This document shows, one piece after another, positions 8,420 to 16,090 of a DNA stretch of 64,000 bases. The stretch covers positions 1 through 64,000 of IMG/VR virus record IMGVR_UViG_3300020371_000005; one strand, 5' to 3'. The stretch is from a virus. A program made the position numbers and the translations under genes. Each line of letters opens with the position of its first letter. Position 1 is the stretch's first letter. The notes under the pieces were generated by a model. That model had not been told where the DNA came from. It saw only the letters and a list, made by a program, of their open reading frames with translations, and did not search any database.

Positions 8420-9012
8420 TGTCAACCGAGGTCATCCCTCTGTTCTCATCTCCACTGTATGTCTCAGTGGATGGTGAGATGCCTGAGGTTGGTAAAGAAC
8501 TTCAGGAGATTGAGTGTGTCGAGAGTGGGACTGGTGGATTCTTGTCACAAGAAACCAATGTACTGGATGTTCTTCCACAAGAACTATCTGATTGGGCATA
8601 CAAACACGTAAGAGAGTACGTGAATGGTGTGATGGGTGTTAGTTCAGATCACAACCTACAGATTCCAAACTCTTGGATCAGTGTCCTACACAAAGGACAG
8701 AGTGCTGGATCACACGACCACACCAACAGTATGTACTCAGCGGTGATGTTCCTGTCAGCACCAGAAGGATCTGCAGAACTTGTGTTCGATGCCAACAGGT
8801 ACAAGATGGTTGAACCTACGATTGCAAATTACAATTTGTATAACTCAAGTGTCTATAGAATTTCGCCCAAGACTGGGATGATATGTTTATTCCCCTCCGA
8901 TATGGTTCATTATGTGACTGAACATCAGTTGGATGAACCTCGCGTTAGTCTTTCCTTTAATATATTTGTGAGAGGAAAGTTCGGAGTACAAACTAAATTG
9001 CTTACATTATGA
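8419..9012 (+). CDS. 2OG-Fe(II) oxygenase-like protein (TIGR02466-type), copy 1
   Basis: 197 residues. Begins VIPLFSSPLYVS, the usual opening of this phage family. The putative iron site is H99-x-H101 (SHDHTNSMYSAVMFLS) with H164 (FPSDMVHYV) and the 2-oxoglutarate-binding R175 (RVSLSFN) on a double-stranded beta-helix. It may hydroxylate a protein or small substrate; the substrate is unknown. It starts at the last base of thyX and overlaps the next gene, a paralogue, by 4 bases. Confidence 0.78.
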   Translation: MSTEVIPLFSSPLYVSVDGEMPEVGKELQEIECVESGTGGFLSQETNVLDVLPQELSDWAYKHVREYVNGVMGVSSDHNLQIPNSWISVLHKGQSAGSHDHTNSMYSAVMFLSAPEGSAELVFDANRYKMVEPTIANYNLYNSSVYRISPKTGMICLFPSDMVHYVTEHQLDEPRVSLSFNIFVRGKFGVQTKLLTL

Positions 9013-9629
9013 CAGAGATTCAGGCACTACCACTATTCTCTACACCTGTATACGTTACCGATCCCGATAGGGATATGCCTGACATCTTACCTCAGGTAAA
9101 GTCTCTAGAGTATGTTCGTTACTCATACTCTGATCTGGCACACAGGACAACGGATCAACAGGTGCTTGAGAGTTTTCCAGAGATGGCAAAGTGGTTGGAA
9201 AGACACATCAATGAATACACTCACGGTATGCTCGGGATTAGTTCCGAGCATCATCGTATGAAGGTAACCACATCTTGGGTCAATAAATATAATGTCGGAG
9301 GAAGTTCCTATCCTCACTTCCACGACAACAGTATGTACTCTGGAAATGTATTCTTGTCTGGCAACAGTGGTCCTCTCGTGTTTGAAAGACACAAACACTC
9401 GATGATGAAACCAACTATTGCTATTCAGAACATATATAATTCCACCCAATACAAAATTGCACCACGCGATTCTGTTCTTGTACTATTTCCATCAAACGTG
9501 GTACACTTTACAGAACCTACCAACGTAGAAAGATATACATTGTCTTTCAATATGCGAGTGGAAGGTACTCCCGTCTGGATAGAAGACCAATTTACTGAAG
9601 AACAAAATGCCGACCTACGAATGGATTAA
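9009..9629 (+). CDS. 2OG-Fe(II) oxygenase-like protein (TIGR02466-type), copy 2
   Basis: 206 residues, tandem paralogue of the preceding gene (same PLFSTPVYV opening and NSMYS core). Candidate ligands are H103-x-H105 (YPHFHDNSMYSG) and H166 (FPSNVVHFT), with R175 for the cosubstrate. The pair looks like a local duplication followed by divergence, with the ligand spacing kept. It overlaps the next gene by 23 bases. Confidence 0.78.
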   Translation: MTEIQALPLFSTPVYVTDPDRDMPDILPQVKSLEYVRYSYSDLAHRTTDQQVLESFPEMAKWLERHINEYTHGMLGISSEHHRMKVTTSWVNKYNVGGSSYPHFHDNSMYSGNVFLSGNSGPLVFERHKHSMMKPTIAIQNIYNSTQYKIAPRDSVLVLFPSNVVHFTEPTNVERYTLSFNMRVEGTPVWIEDQFTEEQNADLRMD

Positions 9630-9837
9630 CAAAGAGACAGGAGAGGTCACGTCAAATTATATGGCGATCTCTGCTCTTGATAAATATAAAGAAGAGCATC
9701 CTGAACTTGAAAGATATTTCGGGAACCAGAACATCAACACTGTCTACGGCAAACCAAAGCAAGCAGATGGATTCAAGCAAGTAATGCAGAAGATCCAAGC
9801 TGCTCACCCTGCCGCAAATTTGAGTCGTTTCACCTAA
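9607..9837 (+). CDS. Small conserved protein related to phage FmdB-like proteins
   Basis: 76 residues. MPTYEWINKETGEVTSNYMA resembles the N-terminal beta unit of FmdB-like regulatory proteins, but the usual CxxC zinc-binding cysteines are absent: there is no Cys at all. The remainder is helical with LDKYKEEHPELERYFG. Common before phoH in cyanophages, as far as I recall. Role unknown. Confidence 0.6.
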   Translation: MPTYEWINKETGEVTSNYMAISALDKYKEEHPELERYFGNQNINTVYGKPKQADGFKQVMQKIQAAHPAANLSRFT

Positions 9838-9840
9838 ATT

Positions 9841-10590
9841 ATGCCACCGAGAAAGCGTAAGACCCCAGTATCGTCTAGTATGTCTGCTAAACAGATGCGT
9901 CGTAAGAAACCGATCAACCTTGATCATCTCAAGACTATTGAACCACTCACTCCAAACCAGGAGAGAGTGTTCACATCGTATGCTGAAGGCAAAAATTTAA
10001 TTCTTCACGGTGCTGCTGGTACTGGTAAAACTTTTATCAGTCTGTACCTGGCACTGAAAGATGTGATGGAACCATCTTCTCCATACGAGAAGGTATATAT
10101 GGTGAGATCTCTTGTTCCAACACGTGAAATTGGTTTCCTTCCTGGAGACCACGAAGACAAGTCAAACTTGTACCAGATTCCATACAAGAATATGGTGAAG
10201 TATATGTTTGAGATGCCTGATGATGCAGCATTTGAAATGTTGTATGACAATCTACGTTCTCAAGAGACAGTATCTTTCTGGTCCACCTCATTCATTCGTG
10301 GTGTGACTATGGACAACTGTGTCATCATCGTGGATGAATTCAGCAACTTGAATTTCCACGAACTTGATAGTATAATTACTAGGGTAGGTGAAAACTGTAA
10401 GATCATCTTTAGTGGTGACTACTCACAGTCCGACCTTGTAAAATCCAACGAGAAGAATGGTGTCCTGGACTTTATGAGAATCATTCAGACAATGCAGTCT
10501 TTTGATGTCGTAGAGTTTGGTATTGAAGACATCGTTCGATCTGGTCTGGTCAGAGAATATCTGATTAGCAAAATTAACCTTGGTATGTAA
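9841..10590 (+). CDS. phoH: PhoH-like ATPase
   Basis: 249 residues. Walker A GAAGTGKT (57-64), Walker B VIIVDEFSN with D165/E166, and the sensor-like FSGDYSQSDL, as in the PhoH P-loop NTPase family. PhoH belongs to the host Pho regulon and is common in marine phages; its biochemical role in infection is not settled. A basic N-terminus (PPRKRKTP) precedes the domain. It starts three bases after the preceding stop and is followed two bases later by the exonuclease gene. Confidence 0.92.
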   Translation: MPPRKRKTPVSSSMSAKQMRRKKPINLDHLKTIEPLTPNQERVFTSYAEGKNLILHGAAGTGKTFISLYLALKDVMEPSSPYEKVYMVRSLVPTREIGFLPGDHEDKSNLYQIPYKNMVKYMFEMPDDAAFEMLYDNLRSQETVSFWSTSFIRGVTMDNCVIIVDEFSNLNFHELDSIITRVGENCKIIFSGDYSQSDLVKSNEKNGVLDFMRIIQTMQSFDVVEFGIEDIVRSGLVREYLISKINLGM

Positions 10591-10592
10591 TT

Positions 10593-11261
10593 ATGTTCAA
10601 AACAGTGGGACCTCCCGTTCCACTAACTGAAATGAATGCCGTCACTAAAGGTGACGGTCTTCGTTTATATGAAGTTGGTGATGGTAAATGGTATCCTTCC
10701 GTGACGACTGTCACCAGTCATCGTAAAAAGGATTCTATTATCAAGTGGCGTAAGCGTGTCGGTGAAGCAGAAGCTAACAAAATTAGCGGGAGAGCATCAG
10801 CACGTGGCAATAAGTTTCACAGTATGGTAGAATCATACTTGAAGAACGAAACGGTTTCATTCGATGATAAGAGCCCTCTTGCCTCTTTCCTATTCAAAAC
10901 TGCTAAGGAAACTCTTCATCGTATCAACAACATTCATCTTCTTGAGAGTCCTCTTTACAGTGATAGTCTTCGCATTGCTGGTCGTGTTGACTGCATAGCA
11001 GAGTTCGACGGTGAACTTGCCGTCATCGACTTCAAGACATCCACTAAGGAGAAGAAAGAATCCTGGATTGAAAACTATTTCGTTCAGGAAACTGCATACG
11101 CTGCGATGTACTACGAACGTAGTGGCGTAAAGGTTGACAAGATCGTCACCCTTATTGCAACTGAAGAAGGTGGTATGCAGATCATTGAAAAGTATGATCT
11201 CGATTACTACTACGTTCTTCTTGAGGAGTACATCCAAGAGTTTATGCAATCCATTAAATGA
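10593..11261 (+). CDS. PD-(D/E)XK exonuclease, MGME1-like
   Basis: 222 residues. Nuclease core: H76-x3-E80 (KFHSMVESYL), E118, D133 (AGRVDCIAEF) and D146-F-K148 (VIDFKTS), then a helix with QETAYAAMYYE. This is the RecB-like PD-(D/E)XK arrangement seen in mitochondrial exonuclease MGME1 and many cyanophage homologues. It probably processes single-stranded DNA ends or flaps during replication or recombination. It sits with RNase H, gp33 and gp32. The stop overlaps the next ATG. Confidence 0.88.
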   Translation: MFKTVGPPVPLTEMNAVTKGDGLRLYEVGDGKWYPSVTTVTSHRKKDSIIKWRKRVGEAEANKISGRASARGNKFHSMVESYLKNETVSFDDKSPLASFLFKTAKETLHRINNIHLLESPLYSDSLRIAGRVDCIAEFDGELAVIDFKTSTKEKKESWIENYFVQETAYAAMYYERSGVKVDKIVTLIATEEGGMQIIEKYDLDYYYVLLEEYIQEFMQSIK

Positions 11262-11503
11262 AAGAATTCAAAGACAAATTTATGACACAAGCAAAGTTTT
11301 CAACGATGGTTGAAGACGTGGTGAAGAATAGTAATGGTCTTGTGAATTACATTGATGCTGTCATTGTGGTATGTGACGAGTTAGAGATTGAGGTTGATAC
11401 TGTCAACAAACTCATCTCAAAACCGCTGAAAGACAAGATTAAGTTTAATGCCCAAGAATTAAACTACGTTAAACGAACAAGCAGAGGAGTCCTCCCGATA
11501 TGA
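11258..11503 (+). CDS. gp33: gp33, late transcription co-activator
   Basis: 81 residues, close to cyanophage gp33 size. The helical core GLVNYIDAVIVVCDELEIEV followed by NKLISKPLKDKI matches the gp33 helix pattern that binds the RNA polymerase beta flap. gp33 links the sliding clamp (gp45) and sigma factor gp55 to host polymerase for late transcription from TATAAATA promoters, many of which are seen in this window. Start overlaps the previous stop (ATGA). Confidence 0.75.
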   Translation: MKEFKDKFMTQAKFSTMVEDVVKNSNGLVNYIDAVIVVCDELEIEVDTVNKLISKPLKDKIKFNAQELNYVKRTSRGVLPI

Positions 11504-11841
11504 CGGAGCAACCATTTTACGAATCAAATGTAATTAGAGAAGAACTAAAGGAGATGGAGAGTCTCTATCTTGGACTCGCCAAACTATCTTACAATCTCCC
11601 CAACCTGAATTCAGAAGAGAAACTGGATCACGTTACGAAAACCTTGGAACTTATTGCCAAACAAAAGGTTTTCTATGCTAGACTTGCACTGATGTCTTAC
11701 GATGACGAGGAGGCACGTGAGGTAAAGCACAGGATCGACACGATGACCGAGATGTATTCCGCAGGGAAGCACATCAACCAAGTATTGGATGAGATGGAGG
11801 ACAAACTTCGTGCTTTGAAATCCAGTCTTGACAACGCCTAA
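11500..11841 (+). CDS. DUF1825 family protein
   Basis: 113 residues, mostly helical: FYESNVIREELKEMESLYLG, then KQKVFYARLALMSYDDEEA and a C-terminal coiled-coil-like helix. From memory, DUF1825 is a family otherwise typical of cyanobacteria, so this gene is likely of host origin. Conserved beside gp33 in cyanophages, which could hint at a role with host polymerase; this is inference. Overlaps gp33 by 4 bases. Confidence 0.75.
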   Translation: MTEQPFYESNVIREELKEMESLYLGLAKLSYNLPNLNSEEKLDHVTKTLELIAKQKVFYARLALMSYDDEEAREVKHRIDTMTEMYSAGKHINQVLDEMEDKLRALKSSLDNA

Positions 11842-11844
11842 ATA
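11838..11844 (+). promoter_or_regulatory. Late-promoter-like CTAAATA overlapping the DUF1825 stop
   Basis: CTAAATA uses the TAA stop of the preceding gene. It precedes gp32 by about 57 bases. Confidence 0.5.
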
Positions 11845-11850
11845 ATGCGT

Positions 11851-11865
11851 TACCCTTAATGGGTA
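11851..11865 (+). promoter_or_regulatory. gp32 leader hairpin
   Basis: TACCC, loop TTAAT, GGGTA in the 5' leader of gp32. T4 gp32 is autoregulated by binding a structured leader and an unstructured A/T-rich stretch before the start. Here the hairpin is followed by a 35-base A/C-rich single-stranded-looking leader, so a similar arrangement is possible. Confidence 0.4.
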
Positions 11866-11900
11866 GTACACACAACAAAAACACACACGAGGAACACACA

Positions 11901-12818
11901 ATGTCTTTTGCAAATCTCAAGAAGAAGTCTGGTTCATTTGCTAACCTGACCAAAGAGATTGAAAAAATGTCCAGCGGCGGCAAGAAAGTCGATGAACGCT
12001 TCTGGAAACCCCAAGTGGATAAGAGTGGCAACGGGTTTGCCGTTATCCGCTTCCTTCCTGAGTCCGAAGGTAGTGACCTTCCGTGGGCACAGGTTTGGAG
12101 TCACGCTTTCCAAGGTCCTGGTGGTTGGTTGATTGACAACTGCCCCACTACCAAAGGTGAAAAGTGTCCTGTTTGTGCTGCTAACACTGCTCTCTGGAAC
12201 AGTGGATCTGAAGCAGACAAGGACGTGGCACGTAAACAAAAGCGTAAGTTGTCGTACTACAGCAACATCTATGTCGTCAAGGATCCTCTGAATCCTGAGA
12301 ACGAAGGCAAGGTCTTCCTGTACAAGTACGGCAAGCGTATCTTTGACAAACTGATGGCAAAGATGCAACCCGACGAGAACGACTATGATCCGCAACCTGC
12401 ATTCAATCCTTTCGATCTCTGGAAGGGTGCTGACTTCAAACTGAAGATCAAGCAAGTTGCTGGTTTCTGGAACTACGATGACTCAGTGTTCACTACACCT
12501 GATGTCCTTGGTGGTAAGTCTGACACTGAACTTGAAGAGGTGTACAACTCGATGCACGACCTTGCATCATTCACTTCTGATGATCAGTTCAAGTCCTATG
12601 AGGAACTTGAGGCACGTATGAAGCAAGTGCTTGGTCGTCCTGCTGCCACTCGCATCGATGAAGAAACGCTGGAGGCAGAATCTGACTTTAATGCCCCTGA
12701 TATTACCTCTCGTAATACCGAGGCACCTTCCTGGACCGCCACTGTGGACAGTAAAACAACTGGCACAGAGGATGAAGATCATATGTCTTACTTTGCTAAA
12801 CTTGCAGAAGAAGACTAA
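11901..12818 (+). CDS. gp32: gp32 single-stranded DNA-binding protein
   Basis: 305 residues, as in T4 (301). The start MSFANLKKKSGSFANLTKEI was chosen over an upstream in-frame ATG; the purine-rich ACGAGGAACACACA precedes it. The N-terminal basic segment serves cooperative binding. The zinc site is H68, C81, C89, C92 (DNCPTTKGEKCPVCAAN). An OB-fold core follows, and the acidic C-terminus (about residues 270-305) is the protein-interaction tail. It coats ssDNA in replication, recombination and repair. Confidence 0.95.
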   Translation: MSFANLKKKSGSFANLTKEIEKMSSGGKKVDERFWKPQVDKSGNGFAVIRFLPESEGSDLPWAQVWSHAFQGPGGWLIDNCPTTKGEKCPVCAANTALWNSGSEADKDVARKQKRKLSYYSNIYVVKDPLNPENEGKVFLYKYGKRIFDKLMAKMQPDENDYDPQPAFNPFDLWKGADFKLKIKQVAGFWNYDDSVFTTPDVLGGKSDTELEEVYNSMHDLASFTSDDQFKSYEELEARMKQVLGRPAATRIDEETLEAESDFNAPDITSRNTEAPSWTATVDSKTTGTEDEDHMSYFAKLAEED

Positions 12819-12823
12819 AGGTT

Positions 12824-13114
12824 ATGAAACGACTCGCTATCGCACTTGCAACTCTACTCGTCGCATCTCCTGCGATGGCGGGTCACGCCAGGCGATCTGG
12901 TGATGGGTTTGAAGTAGAACCTTCACACTGTGTCTACGATCAACTGTTCCACACTTGGAACTGCTGGTACAAACCAGTCAGACCTACTAGACAACCACGT
13001 AGGTACCATCACCACCATCATTATCATCACGGTGGTCCTTACTTTCGCCCTAACAAGTACAATGAACACGGTGTTCCGTGTTACTTCTACAAGAAAGACG
13101 GTTGGTGTTTCTAA
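12824..13114 (+). CDS. Secreted His-rich protein
   Basis: 96 residues. Signal peptide MKRLAIALATLLVASPAMAG, cleaved probably after AMA. The mature part has a basic Pro/Arg segment, then RYHHHHHYHHGG, and several cysteines (C37, C47, and two near the end, PCYFYKKDGWCF). The His cluster could bind Ni/Zn/Cu in the periplasm, and the paired cysteines could form disulfides. Ends 0 bases before the convergent gp53 gene. Function unknown. Confidence 0.7.
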   Translation: MKRLAIALATLLVASPAMAGHARRSGDGFEVEPSHCVYDQLFHTWNCWYKPVRPTRQPRRYHHHHHYHHGGPYFRPNKYNEHGVPCYFYKKDGWCF

Positions 13115-14134
13115 TTAGTATCCGCCGCCGTAATATCCTCCACCACCTGATGATCCACTAGATCCAGATGATCCAGACGATCCACTAGATCCAGACGATC
13201 CAGAGGAACTACCGCTGGATCCACTGCTGCCACTGCTGCCGCTACTGGAACTGCTGCTGGAGGAAGAGGAACTACTGCTTGAAGAGGATGTGCTACTGGT
13301 ACTACCGTAAGTGGTTGAGGTTGAGGGTGTTGTGCTAACCGTTGTTGTAGTATCTTCGACGATTGTTGCACCTGTGCTCGTACCGCCACCAGAACCTCCA
13401 GAGGAGATAAGTGCAGTAGAAGAACCACTACCAGATGCAGACCCAGTTGAAGCAGTGCTTTGACTGGGTTTTCTATAGTTTGTGATCCCGATGAACTCTT
13501 CAGCAAGAGTTGTTGGGGTCTTTTTGTTTCCGTCAACATCGATCTCACCGTGTGGTAGATATGCTGCGAGTTTCTTGAACTCTTTTACGAAATCATTGAC
13601 ATAACCTTCACGAAGCAAGAAGATGTTTCTCTTCTTTTCATTCTCCGCTGCTTCCAACTCATAATACGTGACTGGTTTCCTAGAATCTGCTTTAGGAACT
13701 ATAGTTCCATCGGGTCTGATGAATTGGAACGACTCATTCACAATAAGTCCTTCATCCAGAACCTTGATACCGTCTGTTGTTTTTATTTCATACGTTTCAT
13801 AGTGACTGACCTTATCAACTGAACCGTACTTGTTCAACACGTGAGAATATAATTGCTCTCTTGTCATTGGCCAATCATCATAGACATTGATGATGTTATT
13901 GCAGAGAAGAACAACCCAGTCCAAACCAGGGTCACCATACAACACGTTAGCAATCTGATCAGGACGCTCACCCTCACCGATTTCATATTGTACAAATCCA
14001 AGCAGTGCACCTTGAAGATCATCTCTGATCTTGATGCGACGGAAGATGTTCTTAGTCAGTTGGTAAGGATGATTACCATTGATCTGAGCACGATCTCTGA
14101 TGTATACGTTGGGAAGATACTTAAAATAACTCAT
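13115..14134 (-). CDS. gp53: gp53 baseplate wedge subunit with Ser/Gly-rich C-terminal extension
   Basis: 339 residues; T4 gp53 is 196. Residues 1 to about 220 carry the gp53 fold, with YFKYLPNVYIRDRA at the start and IANVLYGDPGLDWVVLLCNN in the middle. The last 120 residues are low complexity: Ala/Thr/Ser, then a long run of Ser and GSS repeats ending GGGGYYGGGY. The extension is encoded by short tandem DNA repeats at about 13135-13330. gp53 joins neighbouring wedges in the baseplate. Its ATG overlaps the gp48 stop. One of only two minus-strand genes in the window. Confidence 0.9.
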   Translation of the reverse strand: MSYFKYLPNVYIRDRAQINGNHPYQLTKNIFRRIKIRDDLQGALLGFVQYEIGEGERPDQIANVLYGDPGLDWVVLLCNNIINVYDDWPMTREQLYSHVLNKYGSVDKVSHYETYEIKTTDGIKVLDEGLIVNESFQFIRPDGTIVPKADSRKPVTYYELEAAENEKKRNIFLLREGYVNDFVKEFKKLAAYLPHGEIDVDGNKKTPTTLAEEFIGITNYRKPSQSTASTGSASGSGSSTALISSGGSGGGTSTGATIVEDTTTTVSTTPSTSTTYGSTSSTSSSSSSSSSSSSSSSSGSSGSSGSSGSSSGSSGSSGSSGSSGSSGSSGGGGYYGGGY

Positions 14135-15183
14135 CTGATCATATCTCGTGTGATGAAGGCAGTTTCCTTCAGTGTAAGTGCCATTTCCATAGCGGCAGGA
14201 CCATAATCATCCAGTTCGCTATTGATTCCTTTCAAAGTATTCATCTGACCGTCAGGTGTGACGTTCATATTCAGTCCAGTGATCACCATCTTGGTTGGGA
14301 ACTGCATAATCTCTCTGAGACGTGCACCTTTTCCACTGATCTCTTCAACTTTAGTATCTCCAGAACCATTTGACTCGACACGAACAATCGAGCATCTAAC
14401 ATAGTCAGGGATGTTCAGGTATCTAGCACCACCGTATGACTCGGTGCCAGACTTCATAATCTTTTCCATAATGGAACCTTCTTCAACATTCCCCAACGGA
14501 TCATAGTTACCAGAAGTGCCACTAACTGATGGCAGCATTGCTTTTCTGAGTGCGTTGAAGATGTTGTAGCATTCTCTCGCTTCTTCTGGATTGCGAGGTG
14601 CCATCTTAAAGTTAAAACTGTGTTCTCTATAGTTCACACCACGGAAGGTAACTTCTTGGTACGGGTTGAACACTTTTTTATTGACAAGTGCGTTAATATC
14701 TTGTGCGCTGACACTTCCTTCAAGACCAAGAGAACTGTTCACAGCACCAAGACCAGATGCAATAGCGTTCAAACCAAACTGAGGTTTTGTACTTGCTGCA
14801 AACTGTTGGATGTTCTGGACTAGATCTCCACCCTGCCCTGCTCCTTGTTCTGATAATGCTTTCAGAGCACCAACACCAGCGGGACCTAGAGTGGTCTCGT
14901 TATAGATGGTGTTGTACGATTCCGAAAGATTATTGGGAAGATATAGATAAATAGTGAAACGAATCGGTTCACCTCTCGACCCTCCGTTGGGAGCATACAT
15001 ACCACCAGGATTCTTTCCCATATATGTGTATGGATTGCCAGCATTGCTAGAACTATCGTAGACCTGAATCTTCAGATAATCTACAACTCTAGTCTCTTCG
15101 GCATCCTGAGCATCGATACCATCACGCGATGTGAATGGCATCTCAGGGAGAGCTCTTGGATATACAAGTGGGGCTATTGACAT
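14131..15183 (-). CDS. gp48: gp48 baseplate tail-tube cap protein
   Basis: 350 residues from the ATG at 15183 (MSIAPLVYPRALPEMPF); T4 gp48 is 364. A TTG start at 15225 would add 14 residues; the ATG is preferred, but there is no good ribosome site before it, so the start is uncertain. gp48 caps the hub and nucleates the tail tube with gp54. Tube-like beta segments (EVTFRGVNYREHSFNFKMAP) and the EARECYNIFNALRKAM helix fit the tail-tube-related fold. The start codon is 2 bases from the divergent gp4 start. Confidence 0.85.
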   Translation of the reverse strand: MSIAPLVYPRALPEMPFTSRDGIDAQDAEETRVVDYLKIQVYDSSSNAGNPYTYMGKNPGGMYAPNGGSRGEPIRFTIYLYLPNNLSESYNTIYNETTLGPAGVGALKALSEQGAGQGGDLVQNIQQFAASTKPQFGLNAIASGLGAVNSSLGLEGSVSAQDINALVNKKVFNPYQEVTFRGVNYREHSFNFKMAPRNPEEARECYNIFNALRKAMLPSVSGTSGNYDPLGNVEEGSIMEKIMKSGTESYGGARYLNIPDYVRCSIVRVESNGSGDTKVEEISGKGARLREIMQFPTKMVITGLNMNVTPDGQMNTLKGINSELDDYGPAAMEMALTLKETAFITRDMIR

Positions 15184-15185
15184 TG

Positions 15186-15632
15186 ATGAAACAACAGAGA
15201 TCTTATCAAGGTAGGTTTCAGCCAAGTTACCCTGGAAAGTATAAGGGGGATCCTACAAACATTATTTATAGATCTTTGTGGGAACGTAAACTGATGGTAT
15301 GGTGTGATAGAAATGAATCAATTCTTGAGTGGGGTTCGGAAGAAATTGTCATTCCATACCGTAGTCCTGTTGACGGTAGGATTCACCGCTATTTTCCAGA
15401 CTTTTATATACGAGCACGCACCAGGCAAGGAGGGATTGAGAAGTTCATTATCGAGGTTAAACCGAAAGCCCAGTGTGCGCCCCCCAAGAAACCTAAACGG
15501 CAAACCAAAAGATACATAAATGAAGTGAAGACATACGCTGTCAATGATGCCAAATGGAAGGCAGCGAAAGAATTTTGTGATGACAGGAGGATGAAGTTCC
15601 TTATTCTCACAGAGAAAGAGCTCAAAGTATGA
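15186..15632 (+). CDS. gp4: gp4 head completion protein
   Basis: 148 residues; T4 gp4 is 150. The core YQGRFQPSYPGKYKGDPTN and NIIYRSLWERKLMVWCDRN aligns by eye with T4 gp4 (GKWKPKNPEKY, WRSLWERKFCVWCD). Nuclease-like residues are E33, D72 (RYFPDFYI) and E90-V-K92 (IIEVKPK), a PD-(D/E)XK pattern. It completes the filled head before tail joining. An upstream ATG at 15135 would add 17 residues lying inside gp48 and is less likely. Confidence 0.9.
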   Translation: MKQQRSYQGRFQPSYPGKYKGDPTNIIYRSLWERKLMVWCDRNESILEWGSEEIVIPYRSPVDGRIHRYFPDFYIRARTRQGGIEKFIIEVKPKAQCAPPKKPKRQTKRYINEVKTYAVNDAKWKAAKEFCDDRRMKFLILTEKELKV

Positions 15633-16090
15633 GTGCATTCACCGACATAAAATCATTAGCAAACAACAAGTCACAGAAACCATCGTGGTGGCGTAACCAG
15701 TTGTTCTTTTACTTGAGCTCTAACGTCAAGGGTGTTGACAGCGTGATGCCTGGAACAGCAGTGACATTCGGGTATCGTGCAGAGTACGGTGAGAAGATGC
15801 AGTTCTGGGATAAGTTCCCAATGGTGTACATCTATGGTGAGGATGCAACGCACTTCTGGGGTGCAAATGTACACTACTTGCTACCTGAGTACAGGTTCAC
15901 TGGGTTCAGCCCAGCAGCACCTGCTAAGACACTGCATAAATACTTGAGGAGCAATGTACTTACTCCGTTATATGGCATCGAAAACTCTGAGTGGCAAGAT
16001 ATTGGTTTAATTCCCTCGGAACAATTCGTAATGACATCTAACGGTAGAACGCTAGACATACCCCGCACGATAATTTACAAGCGACTCTAA
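15629..16090 (+). CDS. Conserved virion-assembly protein, unknown
   Basis: 153 residues, starting at an ATGA overlap with gp4. Aromatic-rich: SWWRNQLFFYLSSN, PGTAVTFGYRAEYGEKMQFW, DKFPMVYIYG, FWGANVHYLLPEYRF. Its place between gp4 and tail genes suggests a head or neck completion role. I recall similar proteins (pattern YDxFPxV, GxNxHYL) across cyanomyoviruses but cannot assign a T4 gene number. Confidence 0.65.
   Translation: MSAFTDIKSLANNKSQKPSWWRNQLFFYLSSNVKGVDSVMPGTAVTFGYRAEYGEKMQFWDKFPMVYIYGEDATHFWGANVHYLLPEYRFTGFSPAAPAKTLHKYLRSNVLTPLYGIENSEWQDIGLIPSEQFVMTSNGRTLDIPRTIIYKRL

Noticed and set aside
13111-13548. Minus-strand Leu/Val/Pro-rich frame over the gp53 tail
   Set aside because: Shifted reading of the tandem repeats of the Ser/Gly tail; the gp53 frame continues without interruption.
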